A stretch of DNA of 64,000 bases, from contig CM077116.1 in assembly GCA_039619475.1 (NCBI GenBank), forward strand, positions 174,559,863 to 174,623,862, read 5' to 3'. Position numbers and translations under genes: made by a program. The stretch comes from Icerya purchasi. Lineage: Eukaryota; Arthropoda; Insecta; Hemiptera; Monophlebidae. A model generated the notes under the pieces. The model made no database searches. It saw only the letters and a program-made list of their open reading frames with translations, and had not been told where the DNA came from. This document shows, piece after piece, positions 33,546-42,889 of the stretch. Each line of letters starts with the position of its first letter. The first letter of the stretch is position 1.

Positions 33546-33935
33546 CTATGAAGGGAATGTGAACGAGAGGCAACAAACATTAAGGATCGAATATGCCGGT
33601 ATTAATAACAAAAGATTGTTAATAGGTGTGTGTTGACTAACGCTGAGATGCGCAGGGATTATAAGTGGGAAAAAAAAAGCGATGAGCAATTTAAAAGAGC
33701 AATGAAGACATGAATTGAGCCACTTTTCAGGGTAAGTAAGTTGCAATCGATGGCAAACATCTGGAATAAATAAAGATGTTGCGAGGAGAAAGTAAGAGAG
33801 AGTAGGACTAAGACAAGAACCTCGTCGTTAGAGAGAAACACCGTTCGTGAAATTAAGGAGCATAAAGTTTTCCGTATTTTACTTCGAAGAGTTGGAAGAT
33901 GAAAACGCCATTAACATCCATCAGTAGGATGTTAG
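33546..33935 (-). pseudogene. LINE-A copy 8: decayed RT palm
   Basis: Minus strand. A frame near 33920 gives MDVNGVF (motif A, FVDVSSAF in copy 3). Near 33800 another frame reads RGSCLSPTLS (motif B, QGSCLSPTLF). Near 33745 comes FAIDCNLLTL (motif C, FADDILIYSS, with the first catalytic Asp replaced), followed by LLNCSSLFFSHL. Nucleotides around motif B also match copy 3 (GAGTRGGRCTAAGACA on the plus strand). Heavily mutated. Confidence 0.65.
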
Positions 33936-35023
33936 TATTCTTTCGGGCGAATTATACTCTGTAAAAATTGTTTGAGAGAGATCGACATACTCGCACATTT
34001 ACACGTTATAAGTGAACTAGTATGTACAGTGTCGAAAAGAAACTGAAACACGTTCTCATTATCCGATTACTATCATTTCGTTATAATTTTCCGCGGACCC
34101 CAATCGAATAAGTCAGTTGATCAAGCCAAGAGTCAGCCGAATTGCTAAACGAGTAAATTGGATCAAATCAAATTACTAATTAGAATAATTTTATAACGTA
34201 AATTTTGATTTCATAATGTTACTTCACTCGGAGCTTTCTCTCTATATTAAAATAACTAAACTAACATGGCAATAAACTTAAATATCTTTAACCAGTCTCT
34301 TGTGTTTTAAGAAAGCAACACATTGTGCATTTAAAATAAAAAAAGAAAGAAAATACTGAATAACTTTTTATTATACCGATTGTAACAGTAAATATTGTTC
34401 TCGAATGTGTTTAATTGATCGCATTAAAAGCAAGATTTACAATATTATTATATTAATACTACTTTTTTTAAACAACAAGGCGTGGTTTCAGTGTAATTGT
34501 TAACTGATGTAAAACCGATGATTTTTTCTTCTTTTAAAATAATTTTCCATTCTCGATCGTAAACATGGACTAAAGCAAGAAAGAACCGAAAGAAAAAAAA
34601 GTAACTAAAAAAATCCTTTGTTAGGGTTACATTTTCATTCATATGCAAATAAACTTGTCCGTCTATCGTTGTACTTCCCTTCTTTCGACCTATATGGTGA
34701 CGCTGCATTTAAAACTGTCTCATTCGAAATTCTTTTATACCGGTTGAAAATGTTTTTAAACGCTCGATTTTTGTGCATCTAAACGCGGACCAATGTACCC
34801 TTATCAAATTACGAATAAAAAGAATTTTAGTAACCTATATATATATAGATTTCTTTTACTTTCAGGAGAACGCGTAATCCGTAAAGTCTGCTTTGATTTC
34901 TTTCCTTTTTCCATGCAAAGATAGTTATCATTAGATTTCACTACGGTCCGACCAGCCTTCCAATACTGAATTAAACGAGTTCCGCTTATTCAGAGAGACG
35001 TGAACGATATACCAACTTTACTG

Positions 35024-35026
<3 letters not shown>
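33936..35026. other. AT-rich stretch without recognisable gene
   Basis: No recognisable motif, RNA gene or repeat boundary before the long T-run. Confidence 0.5.
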
Positions 35027-35055
<29 letters not shown>

Positions 35056-35160
35056 GGCCCGAACAGAACAGTTCATTTGGCCAGCAAACTACGACACGAC
35101 TAGATATTAAAAAATACTAATAATAGAAAATTCAGGAAGAGAAATTTCATTCATTCTACA

Positions 35161-35332
35161 TTATGGCCGCAACTGCTGGCAGTGCCCACAATGCTCAATG
35201 AAACAAAACAGAAACAAACAAGATTTTTCCATTCTGGAAAAAGGAGCAAAAGAAAAAATAGATAAGTAGATAAATATTTCTATCTCACATTATGACCGCA
35301 GTTGCCTGGCAATGCTCACAATGCATTATGAC
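35161..35332 (-). repeat. Imperfect direct duplication in the LINE-D 3' UTR
   Basis: About 40-bp units at 35161-35198 and 35289-35332 share TTATGRCCGCARYTGCYKGGCARTGCYCACAATGC, 126-128 bases apart. They could be structural elements in the RNA 3' end recognised by the RT; that is an inference. Confidence 0.75.
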
Positions 35333-35436
35333 AAAAAGGAGGTAGTCACAGCCACACTGGACAAAGACTACAATGATGTAAGAAAAAAAATAAGTAAAAT
35401 AATGGAGAGAAAAGAAAAAAAAGAAAAAAAAAAAAA

Positions 35437-36612
35437 TCAAACAACAATCCTGTTTCTTTCAATAAACCTAAAAAGGACAAATAAAATTTTATCACTGGAA
35501 CAGAGAAGATGAAAAACACACAATGGAGAATAAACACCACAGGACATGAGGTCCTTAGAAAACGCAAGTCTCGCGTCATCGAACTGGGTGCAATTAAATA
35601 ACAAGTGGTTAATGTCTTCTCTAAAATTTTGTCGACAATAGATATTACAACCGGTGCAGTGCCCAGTGTTTGAAAAATTTAAACCCAATCGGCAATGGCC
35701 GGAGCGGAGCCTACACACAACGGTCACAAACCTACGGGTCAAACTAACTGGGACACTAATGCGGTAAAACCAAGGTATGGACGGCAAAGATGGTTGGACC
35801 ATATGAAAATATTTACCAGGTCCTTGCTCTCTACAAATAAGACTTATCCAATCCGCATGATTATTTCTTTTGGCTTTATCTAGAAGATCGAAGGATGGGA
35901 TAAATGGAAACTTAATACCTGATCTAACACCTTCTTTTGCGATTAAATCAACACGGTCACCAAGTGGTACCCCACAGTGACCCGGAACCCAACAGAATTT
36001 AATGACTCCTCCAAGTTCGGAAATATTAAAATACTTTTCCTTAATTTCATAAATAATTGGATGGCAATTACATTCAAAGTTACTTCTCTGAAGCGACAAG
36101 AGAGAGCTAAGGCTGTCCGAAAATACTACAAACTCCCCCTTGGACTGCAACACGTTTTTCACAAACTCTAACGCTTTTTCAATTGCAAGAAGCTCGGCCG
36201 TGAAAATCGAAGCTTCTGGAGGTAATTTAAATTTCTGCTCAGTGATACCTTCTATAAGAAACCCGGCCCCTACGCCTTCATTAAATCCACGGAATTTGGC
36301 ACCATCGGTAAAGATCAACCGATAACCGGGGTATAATTCTTTCGTGATACCTAGAAAAACGGAGTTCACAATGTTACCAGGCAACAGATGCAAATTCTGG
36401 CTTTTAAAGGTGTTAATATTGATGTCCAGTTTGATAAGATTAAGGTCGTATCTAAAATTAAAATAATTGGAGGGAGAAGATGGCACAAGAGCTGGACTAT
36501 AACTATAATACATCCTAGTTCTTTTGAGCAAGAGCGGCATTTTCTGGGGAACAAATCTCCAATCACTACTTACCTGCATTATCTTACTTATAAACTGCGG
36601 ATATTTGTAATT
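35437..36612 (-). CDS. LINE-D ORF2 C-terminal part: RNase H and Cys/His domain, open frame
   Basis: 380 codons are uninterrupted from the Met at 36579 and remain open upstream. RNase H is complete: IFTDGAKFRG (Asp), IFTAELLAIEKAL (Glu), VFSDSLSSLLSL (Asp) and WVPGHCGVPLGDRVDLIAK (Asp). The C-terminal region has RFVTVVCRLRSGHCRLG and CTGCNIYC...INHLLFNC, a C-x2-C...H-x4-C-type motif. The frame ends near the start of the 3' UTR. RT and endonuclease are lost by 5' truncation. The true ORF start is outside the copy, so the first Met is arbitrary. It is intact as a domain, but there is no evidence that it is expressed. Confidence 0.85.
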   Translation of the reverse strand, partial: NYKYPQFISKIMQVSSDWRFVPQKMPLLLKRTRMYYSYSPALVPSSPSNYFNFRYDLNLIKLDININTFKSQNLHLLPGNIVNSVFLGITKELYPGYRLIFTDGAKFRGFNEGVGAGFLIEGITEQKFKLPPEASIFTAELLAIEKALEFVKNVLQSKGEFVVFSDSLSSLLSLQRSNFECNCHPIIYEIKEKYFNISELGGVIKFCWVPGHCGVPLGDRVDLIAKEGVRSGIKFPFIPSFDLLDKAKRNNHADWISLICREQGPGKYFHMVQPSLPSIPWFYRISVPVSLTRRFVTVVCRLRSGHCRLGLNFSNTGHCTGCNIYCRQNFREDINHLLFNCTQFDDARLAFSKDLMSCGVYSPLCVFHLLCSSDKILFVLFRFIERNRIVV

Positions 36613-36673
36613 TTATTTATCGTATAACAACGGTAAATTTTGTATATCTAATATATACATATACATACATATA

Positions 36674-37592
36674 TCTATATACATATATATAAAACAAAGT
36701 CGGGTTTGTTACACCACCTATAACTCAAGAATGGCTGGACCGATTTTTATGATCTTTGATTTGTTGGATTTGTCTCCACCCCGAATTTAAGAAGAAAATT
36801 AATTTTTTTTTTGCTGTTTTTGTCCCAAAAGGGGGGTTTACGTAAATTTTTTAACCGTAATTTTTGGATGTTACGAAAGGGTTTTGTTTTATATTTTGAA
36901 TTTCGCTTTTAAAGGGTTATCTGGTAATATGAGTTATTTTTTAGTTTAGGGTGATTTTTCAGGTCGTTCTAAATTCCATATTGTATATTCTAGACGGTTT
37001 CTTGCCGCCCAGGATAATCGCTCAGCTTAAAGTTGTAAATTGTCACAGATAGAAGTTTAATTGTAATTTATGATCCAATTCTGGTAAGTCAATTTCCAAG
37101 CTGTTGTATAATTGAAATCTTATTGCGATTCGATACATTATGCGTGTACGAAATCGTAAAAATCGGTATAAATTTTCTTTAAGAAATTAATTTACTTTAG
37201 AAACACGATTTTTCGTGTATAGCCCCCATCATTAACTAACTACACGGAATACACAATTTAATAAAAAGTAAATAAATTGAGTGTGTACTCTGTGTTGTTA
37301 GCTGATGTCATAGCCCGAAAAAACACGTTTCCGAAATAATTTACTTTAATTTTTTAAAGTAAATTTATACTAATTTTTGTTATGAAGGGGAATAATGCCT
37401 TACTGCCACGTGTAATTAAAATACTTTTCAATGTAATTAAAATACTTTTCATTTTGATTTTTGTACATTTATTGAACTTAATCATTTTAAGTTTTAATTT
37501 TATCTTAATTAAAAATTGAATTTAATTCGGGTAATAAGTTAAAACAAAATTTATTAATTCTAAGGCGGTACCAAGTTCGCCGGGTCAGCTAG
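36674..37592 (+). mobile_element. Helitron-like non-autonomous element
   Basis: It starts TCTATATACATATATATAAA and ends GTTCGCCGGGTCAGCTAG, followed by T. It lies between A (36673) and T (37593), as expected for Helitron insertion (5' TC, 3' CTRR, A/T target, no duplication). A small GGCG...CGCC hairpin lies just inside the 3' end (37564-37580). The early part (AATGGCTGGACCGATTTTTATGATCTTTG) resembles widespread insect repeats. No Rep/helicase coding was found, so it would be non-autonomous. Classification is tentative. Confidence 0.55.
37184..37351. repeat. Large imperfect inverted repeat inside the Helitron-like element
   Basis: The arms (about 37184-37260 and 37273-37351) share, when reverse-complemented, GAAACRYG-TTTTTCG, CATCA..TAAC and ACAC..AATTTA blocks with a 12-base loop. 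It would fold into a long imperfect hairpin. Confidence 0.65.
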
Positions 37593-37605
37593 TATATATA
37601 TATGT

Positions 37606-37642
<37 letters not shown>
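37593..37642. repeat. (TA)n microsatellite, left of the solo LTR
   Basis: TA tract with one GTAAC interruption; it continues on the other side of the LTR at 38477-38492. Confidence 0.95.
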
Positions 37643-37645
<3 letters not shown>

Positions 37646-38476
37646 CATGATTCCGTATTTAACGGTATACCCGGGGAATCATGTCGATCGCTGATAAGAA
37701 AGTCGGGGTACAGTCGTGCAGGTAATCTATGCGCATGTGTCTGTGTGTGTGAAATATTCATTGTTCTACTGAGGAGTATATCTCGAACGGTGAATTCCGA
37801 TTAAGAGTGCTCGCTGTTGCATTAACGAAAACGTGTTACGTGGTAGCGTAAATTATCGGAATACGCATGTTGTTAAATTATTCTAAATTGTACTTATTTG
37901 TAACAAAGAAAAGCATATTGATATAAGAAGTAGCCGAAATAAACACACACGGTAAAGGTTGGAGCCAAGATAATATCGCCGAACGGTAAAACTTCGAAGA
38001 CCGAGGACTGATTAAGGCGTACAAATTACATCAGTGCCCAACAGCAGCCAGTGGAGTAGCAGAAAATTCCAGCTTTGAAGACACAAGTCGAAGGAGGCCA
38101 GATATTCAGCACGAAGGAAACACCACAGGCCAGATATATCATTTATTTATACGTATATTGATTTGTGTGTTATTGTTTGTAAATTGTGAATAATGTCTTC
38201 TGGAAAAGTATATGTGAGTAGTATATGTGGTGTATTAATGTGAATTGATTTATATATTTTTGTGCAGCTGCATGTCACAATCGTTGAATGTTTTCGTGTT
38301 TTTGAAATACATAAAGAAAATTGTATATAAAGTGTCAGATTATTGCGTGTGAGTGTGTAGGGTAAATTTCCACAGATCGGCAAAATATATAAAAATTTAT
38401 TTTATCACTTAAAAAATAGAAAATAGAAAAGAATAAATCACGTAACTCGTTATCCTTAGTGAGCGGGAGTGTGACA
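37643..38476 (+). mobile_element. Solo LTR (834 bp) of an LTR retrotransposon
   Basis: It begins TGTCATGATTCC and ends GGGAGTGTGACA, giving the 5-bp terminal inverted repeat TGTCA/TGACA and the standard TG...CA ends. It sits inside a (TA)n tract, so the flanking ATAT on both sides is compatible with a short (4-6 bp) target duplication that cannot be measured. An AATAAA-type signal lies near 38431, about 45 bases before the end. A TATAAAG-like box near 38326-38332 precedes a TCAGATT-type start region. No gag or pol sequence and no second LTR were found, so recombination between LTRs probably removed the interior. Orientation is inferred from the TATA and AATAAA signals. Confidence 0.8.
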
Positions 38477-38493
38477 ATATATATATATATATA

Positions 38494-38580
38494 AACTCGC
38501 CTCTTCGGACCTCGGAATGGGGCAAGCCCCGTTCACCGCCAGGTCTAGTTCTTCTATAATTCTTATGGAAGAGTAAATTT
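38494..38580 (+). repeat. Dispersed repeat F copy 2
   Basis: AACTCGCCTCTTCGGACCTCG, then TTCTATAATTCTTATGGAAGAGTAAATT with the hairpin at 38552-38570. It starts right after a (TA)n tract. Confidence 0.65.
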
Positions 38581-38616
38581 TTTCATTGGCTACGCCGTTT
38601 GACAGAAAAAAGTATT

Positions 38617-38805
38617 TCAGTTCTAATTTTTACCACCAAGGGATGTAGAAGCGCTAATATCGCATTAGAACTATTTTATTAGTTTCTGTGAAAGGACATT
38701 TTCCCGGACAAGTTTCAATTTTCACCACCAGGGTACTTAGGAGCTCTAATATCGCATTAAAGTCTTATATATGGGAGAAATTTCATGACAGGACACTTTT
38801 CCTGA
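38617..38805 (+). repeat. Imperfect tandem duplication of about 95 bp
   Basis: The two units (38617-38711, 38712-38805) share TYAATTTTYACCACCARGG, GCTCTAATATCGCATTA and ACAGGACAYTTTYCC blocks in the same order. The downstream flank ends in AATGGCATAGCCATT, a short palindrome, and a (TA)n tract. Confidence 0.75.
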
Positions 38806-38841
38806 CGACCCCTGGCGTAAAAATGGCATAGCCATTAATAT

Positions 38842-38844
<3 letters not shown>

Positions 38845-38884
<40 letters not shown>
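38845..38884. repeat. (TA)n microsatellite
   Basis: Pure TA dinucleotides followed by T-rich sequence. Confidence 0.95.
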
Positions 38885-38887
<3 letters not shown>

Positions 38888-40377
38888 TTTTTGTTGTATT
38901 TTTTTTTTATGGCAGCTAACAGAGATATTCAGTTAAACAACAATATTATAATCAGGTGATTTCCGAGTGAGATAAACCGATGCGACCAACAGTAGTTGAC
39001 AGCGACGGTGTATTGTTATAAGTGTATTTCGTAATGTGAGTTAACGTTGCTTTTAATTTTCCAGCTGTAATTGCACAAATACCGGCTTGAAAAAAGTATT
39101 GCACGCAATTACTAGCCGCGCTTGTCCCATTAATATTCTCGTCCAGTGATTATCAAAAATGTTTAGCGATGATAGATTTCGCGAACGATTCGTTCAACTT
39201 TCGCGGATTCGTCTTACTAATAGAGAGCTTCATCCGGCCGCTAGTCTTATCTCCTGCATATTAAGCGTGTTGCTGACAGCTTCCCGCGCTTTTCAGTGTC
39301 ATTCTCAGAGTTACCGAGCAGCTTTTTATAAATTTCTCGTTTACCAACTTTACTGCAAAAGCTCAAAAATTAGAAAAAGAAAAGCAAGAAAAACCATTCA
39401 GATTTGTTCGTTTTTTTAAATGCACTACTCGTAAAATATATCTATATTTTATGCGCGCACATATATATTTACTATCCCTACCCCCTGCTCACCCGGCGAC
39501 TAACTTTTTCCATTTACGCGAGAATAAAACCAAAACGATTTCGTCATTATTTTCCTTCTCAATTTTTCTTGGAAATAACATTGTCTTGCCAATGCAGGAT
39601 CTTTATTATTAAAAGAAGGGAAACGAACAACGGGAAGAAAATAATTAGAGCAGCGGCGAAAGAAAGGAACCAATCTCGTATCTTGTCGGCGTACTAAGCG
39701 TCTGGATATATCGGGCGATTTGATGGAATAAGATTATCTGAACGATCCGTGAAACCGGTACATTGTGTCTTCTAATGCAAAACGTATTGTTCAGTGCAGT
39801 ACCAACTGAGAACGGTGCTGTCACCAAAACTGGCCAGATGAACGGACGAAAGAAATAATTTCACATTGCAAGTTATTTTTATTCATCTGACTAAAAGTGT
39901 AACTTTTTTCATTCAACAATACGAACGAATGCAATGCTCTGCCACCTATGCTGATGGCCACTTACTTCGCTTAAAACAAACAGACCGAACGTTATTTCGG
40001 AAATATTAAAACGTTTTCGAAAGAAAAAAAGTTAAAAAAGCAGTGTTGAAATTAGCGTGAATTTTTCGCCATCAATAACTTGGTGGTCCAGTGATTGCTC
40101 TGAAAAGAACTCCACTCCGATGCATTTCCTCCGGTACAACTACACCCGCGAATTATCGATATAAAAATTGCAATTTGCGAATGGCTCTCGAAGCAACATG
40201 AATATCATTTTCCCACACAGCAAAGTAGTAGCGTTTTCAGATCGGAACTTACATTCTTACGAATTTTAAAAATCTCTCTGGATCTTATCGATCAGTTTTT
40301 ACGTGTAGGTCTAGAATCTTTAGATTAAAACACGTTCAACAACTGCTCATTTCTCCATTGTCTTATTTTTCATTAAG
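38885..40377. other. Stretch without recognisable gene
   Basis: Open frames at 39159-39419 and 39404-39697 have no recognisable domain. No repeats identified. Confidence 0.5.
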
Positions 40378-40676
40378 CAAGTAAAATAAGACTCATATGA
40401 TATCCTTGATAAGGTATCGTGGCTTTTCATAATGTACCCTTAAGGGTCAAATGGATCTAAAGTGAATTCTGGGGCCAGAAAGATCGTTTATCCTTTCTAT
40501 TTATCTCCCCTTTACTTTCTCCCGGATGATAATTTTCTCTGGTATAACCAATATTCAATTTCAGATTAGGTATAAACCTGGAGAGAGCGACTTGGATACG
40601 AAACGGGACAAATCTGGATAACCTATGACACCTCTGATTTGGTAGCCAAGCAACTACTAGGCTACCGCGCTAACTA
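40378..40676 (-). mobile_element. SINE-1 copy 2, near full length
   Basis: Minus strand. The head reads GCGCGGTAGCCTAGTAGTT (A-box-like TAGCCTAGTAG), then GTCATAGGTTATCCAGATTTG (weak B box). The body has CCAGGTTTATACCTAATCTG, GGTTATACCAGAGAAAATTA, GGGTACATTATGAAAAGCC and a tail of GACTCTTATTTTAC-TTGC (40378-40390 region). Length is about 300 bp. It matches copy 3 throughout. Confidence 0.85.
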
Positions 40677-41474
40677 CTTGGTTTTTTTTTTCGGCCCTCG
40701 GAAAACTGTACGGCCGGAAGGTGTGCTGCACTGAATAGCGATAATTACGATCGCATTACTAACAAAAAAAAAAAAAAAAAAGCTTTGTACGAAAACGAAA
40801 ATATTGCTAAACAATCGAAGTAAATGCTTGTTAATTAAAATAAAAGTGTCTGAAAGTGGTAAAAGTAATAAATTTTTGTGTACAAGGACTGTTTTTAAAT
40901 ACAATTTTATGGTACATGATAAATGAAATTAGTTGTTTCAACCAACCACGTTCAAATCATTTCGAAGCTATTTCGAAATGCCGTTGAGACACATAGCCTT
41001 CTTCGATACTATCTGAAAATGCGAGAGAGACACTTGAAGTTTGAGAAATCCGATAATTTTAAAAAGAACGTAACGGTCGTTAACATATAAAGTACGGTAT
41101 TGTCAAAATTATTTTAGAGCGCACCGAAATCAGTGAATGAGATTCAGTGTACCTTGCGCTGTTACATTTTGACGAAACAGTCATCAAGGCAATCAGCAAA
41201 AGAGATGTGCTCAAATATCCATGATTCGTGACAAATTTCAAATCAGTAAGAACATCAGCTGGTGGCGAGCGGTAAATATCTCCGAAAATGCTCTACTACT
41301 ATTACCGGCTTCTCGAATATAAAAAAAAAAACGGAAAATATACGAATTCTGTCGACGGGAAAAGGTAGGGTTACTAGAAATCAAAGGCAGTTTCACTACG
41401 TACTACCAAAAGGGAGAAATAGTAAGATAGATAGCGTTTAATGAAATGGTTTTTATATAAGTTTTTGTCACACA
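40677..41474. other. Stretch without recognisable gene
   Basis: Homopolymers at 40681 and 40764-40781. No motif recognised. Confidence 0.5.
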
Positions 41475-41710
41475 TTCTTCTTCTTTTTCTTCTTCTTCTT
41501 CTTCTTCTTCTTTATGATTACTTCGTGTTGATATCACAGAGCATTGACGTCTCTACTTTCGACAGTCTTTATCAGCTTTTCGATGGTTTCCAGTCCCGTT
41601 CCCATTACACTTTATATTTTGCAACCATATCGTTTTCTTTCTTCCAGGTCCTCTCTCCAGCCTTCTATATTTCCTTGAATTATTAGTTTTGTCTCACATT
41701 GTTTAAATTT
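41475..41710 (-). pseudogene. LINE-C 3' fragment with (GAA)n tail
   Basis: On the minus strand KLIIQGNIEGWRED precedes GTGLETIEKLIKTVESRDVNAL after a stop. This resembles the end of insect endonuclease-RTs (an EGK/EGW segment, then a TG....EL....E.R helix). A (GAA)n tract (CTT on the plus strand, 41475-41513) lies downstream as the presumed simple-repeat tail, as at 5364-5381. Weak but consistent. Confidence 0.5.
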
Positions 41711-42009
41711 AACATATATAATAAGAAGAAAATTGAATTGTTTATATTAGTATGTTTCCTTTTAGTATATGTTAAAAACTAATGAAATGGTTTTAATTAA
41801 ATTGCTGGAGCGCATTCCGGAAGGTATAATGAATATAGAAATAAGTACTTAAAAACTACAAATTAAACCGTGGTTGGTAGACATTATAAATGGGTGATAT
41901 TTAAAGAAGTGCTAAATTTGTATACAGTTTTGCTGGCTGGAGGGAACCGATCATTAATACATATAATTGAGGGGATGCTAGCCAATTGCATTAAGAAGCT
42001 ATATGTTTT

Positions 42010-42292
42010 ATATAGTAAGTTATGACAAACACAAATATAAGTATAAAATGATTGCTTACACTTAGAAACCTTTTTCGGGTATAACCCATCATCAGCTAAA
42101 AACAACACAATATATGTAATCAGAAACAAATTCTAAATAGGGAGTGTGATTTAGAGTGTGTTTCTGATCACATATATTGAGTTTTTTTTTTTGCTGATGA
42201 TGGGTTATACCCGAAAAAGGTTTCTAAGTGTAAGCAATCATTTTATACTTAAATTTGTTTGTTATATTTGTATTTGTTATAACTTACTATAT
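42010..42292. repeat. Long hairpin with a 58-bp perfect stem
   Basis: The sequence 42039-42096 is the exact reverse complement of 42193-42250 (58 of 58). Pairing continues outward to ATATAGTAAGTTAT at both ends, with a 13-base extra segment in the right arm. It continues inward through CAATATATG and CAGAAACA..CTAAA, leaving a loop of about 12 bases near 42138-42149. The whole could fold into one arm of about 128 bp. No coding frame is evident. It may be a foldback/MITE-type element, two inverted copies of a short repeat, or a hairpin-RNA locus. Confidence 0.9.
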
Positions 42293-42889
42293 TCTGTAAT
42301 TAACAAACAGGATGTTAAAAGATTCTTTATTTATTTTCTATTTTTCGTTTTGGTTATTACTCGTATTTTCATTAATTCTTAAGTGTAATGTTGTAACTCT
42401 TTATTATATTAATAAACGATGGTAAGCGTGCCGCAAACCCGCAGACGTTCAGTATGCCTTGTAAGTCCCACAACTTATTTTCAAATAAAAAAGTAAAAAA
42501 TAAAAAGAACAGCAATAATAGAAAACTCTAAACATTTTTAGCATTCTGTTTAATAAAAATTCAAAGCCATCTATAGTATTTTACTTCGATTTTCCTACGC
42601 ACAACTATCTCAACCGAACTTATCATCCCACACAACATATCGTTAAATTTGAATTTTAAATACCCTGGGTTCCCTTTTCTCTCTAACCGTGATCATTTTT
42701 TGCTCCTCGTTAATTTGTTTGCGAGCCATGCGCAAAGAAGGAAAAAGACTTTATAAATTACACGCGCGCACAGCAATATTAACCAGCGTTGACAAGGCCA
42801 TATGTTTTATTATCCGGATAAAACGTCACTAAAACAATATCGCGGTGGTCTTCGTTTCAGTTCATTTTCGCTTTTATTCGTTGTTGTCC
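42293..42889. other. Stretch without recognisable gene
   Basis: Nothing identified before the Jockey-like relic begins. Confidence 0.5.

Larger units (their letters stand above)
35027..36630 (-). mobile_element. LINE-D: 5'-truncated non-LTR retrotransposon with long poly(A)
   Basis: Minus strand. The 3' end is a 29-nt poly(A) (T-run 35027-35055) next to GGCCCGAACAGAACAG. A 380-nt 3' UTR with an internal imperfect duplication precedes it. The coding part begins upstream of 36579 with YPQFISKIM in frame, so truncation lies near 36630. It is distinct from LINE-A and LINE-B in RNase H sequence and 3' UTR. The long tail and open frame suggest a recent insertion. Clear target-site duplications were not found. 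Confidence 0.85.

Noticed and set aside
42010..42292. Two separate small genes encoding similar hydrophobic peptides (minus 41884-42129 and plus 42158-42382)
   Set aside because: The similar translations arise because the two arms of the hairpin are reverse complements. No other sign of coding was seen.
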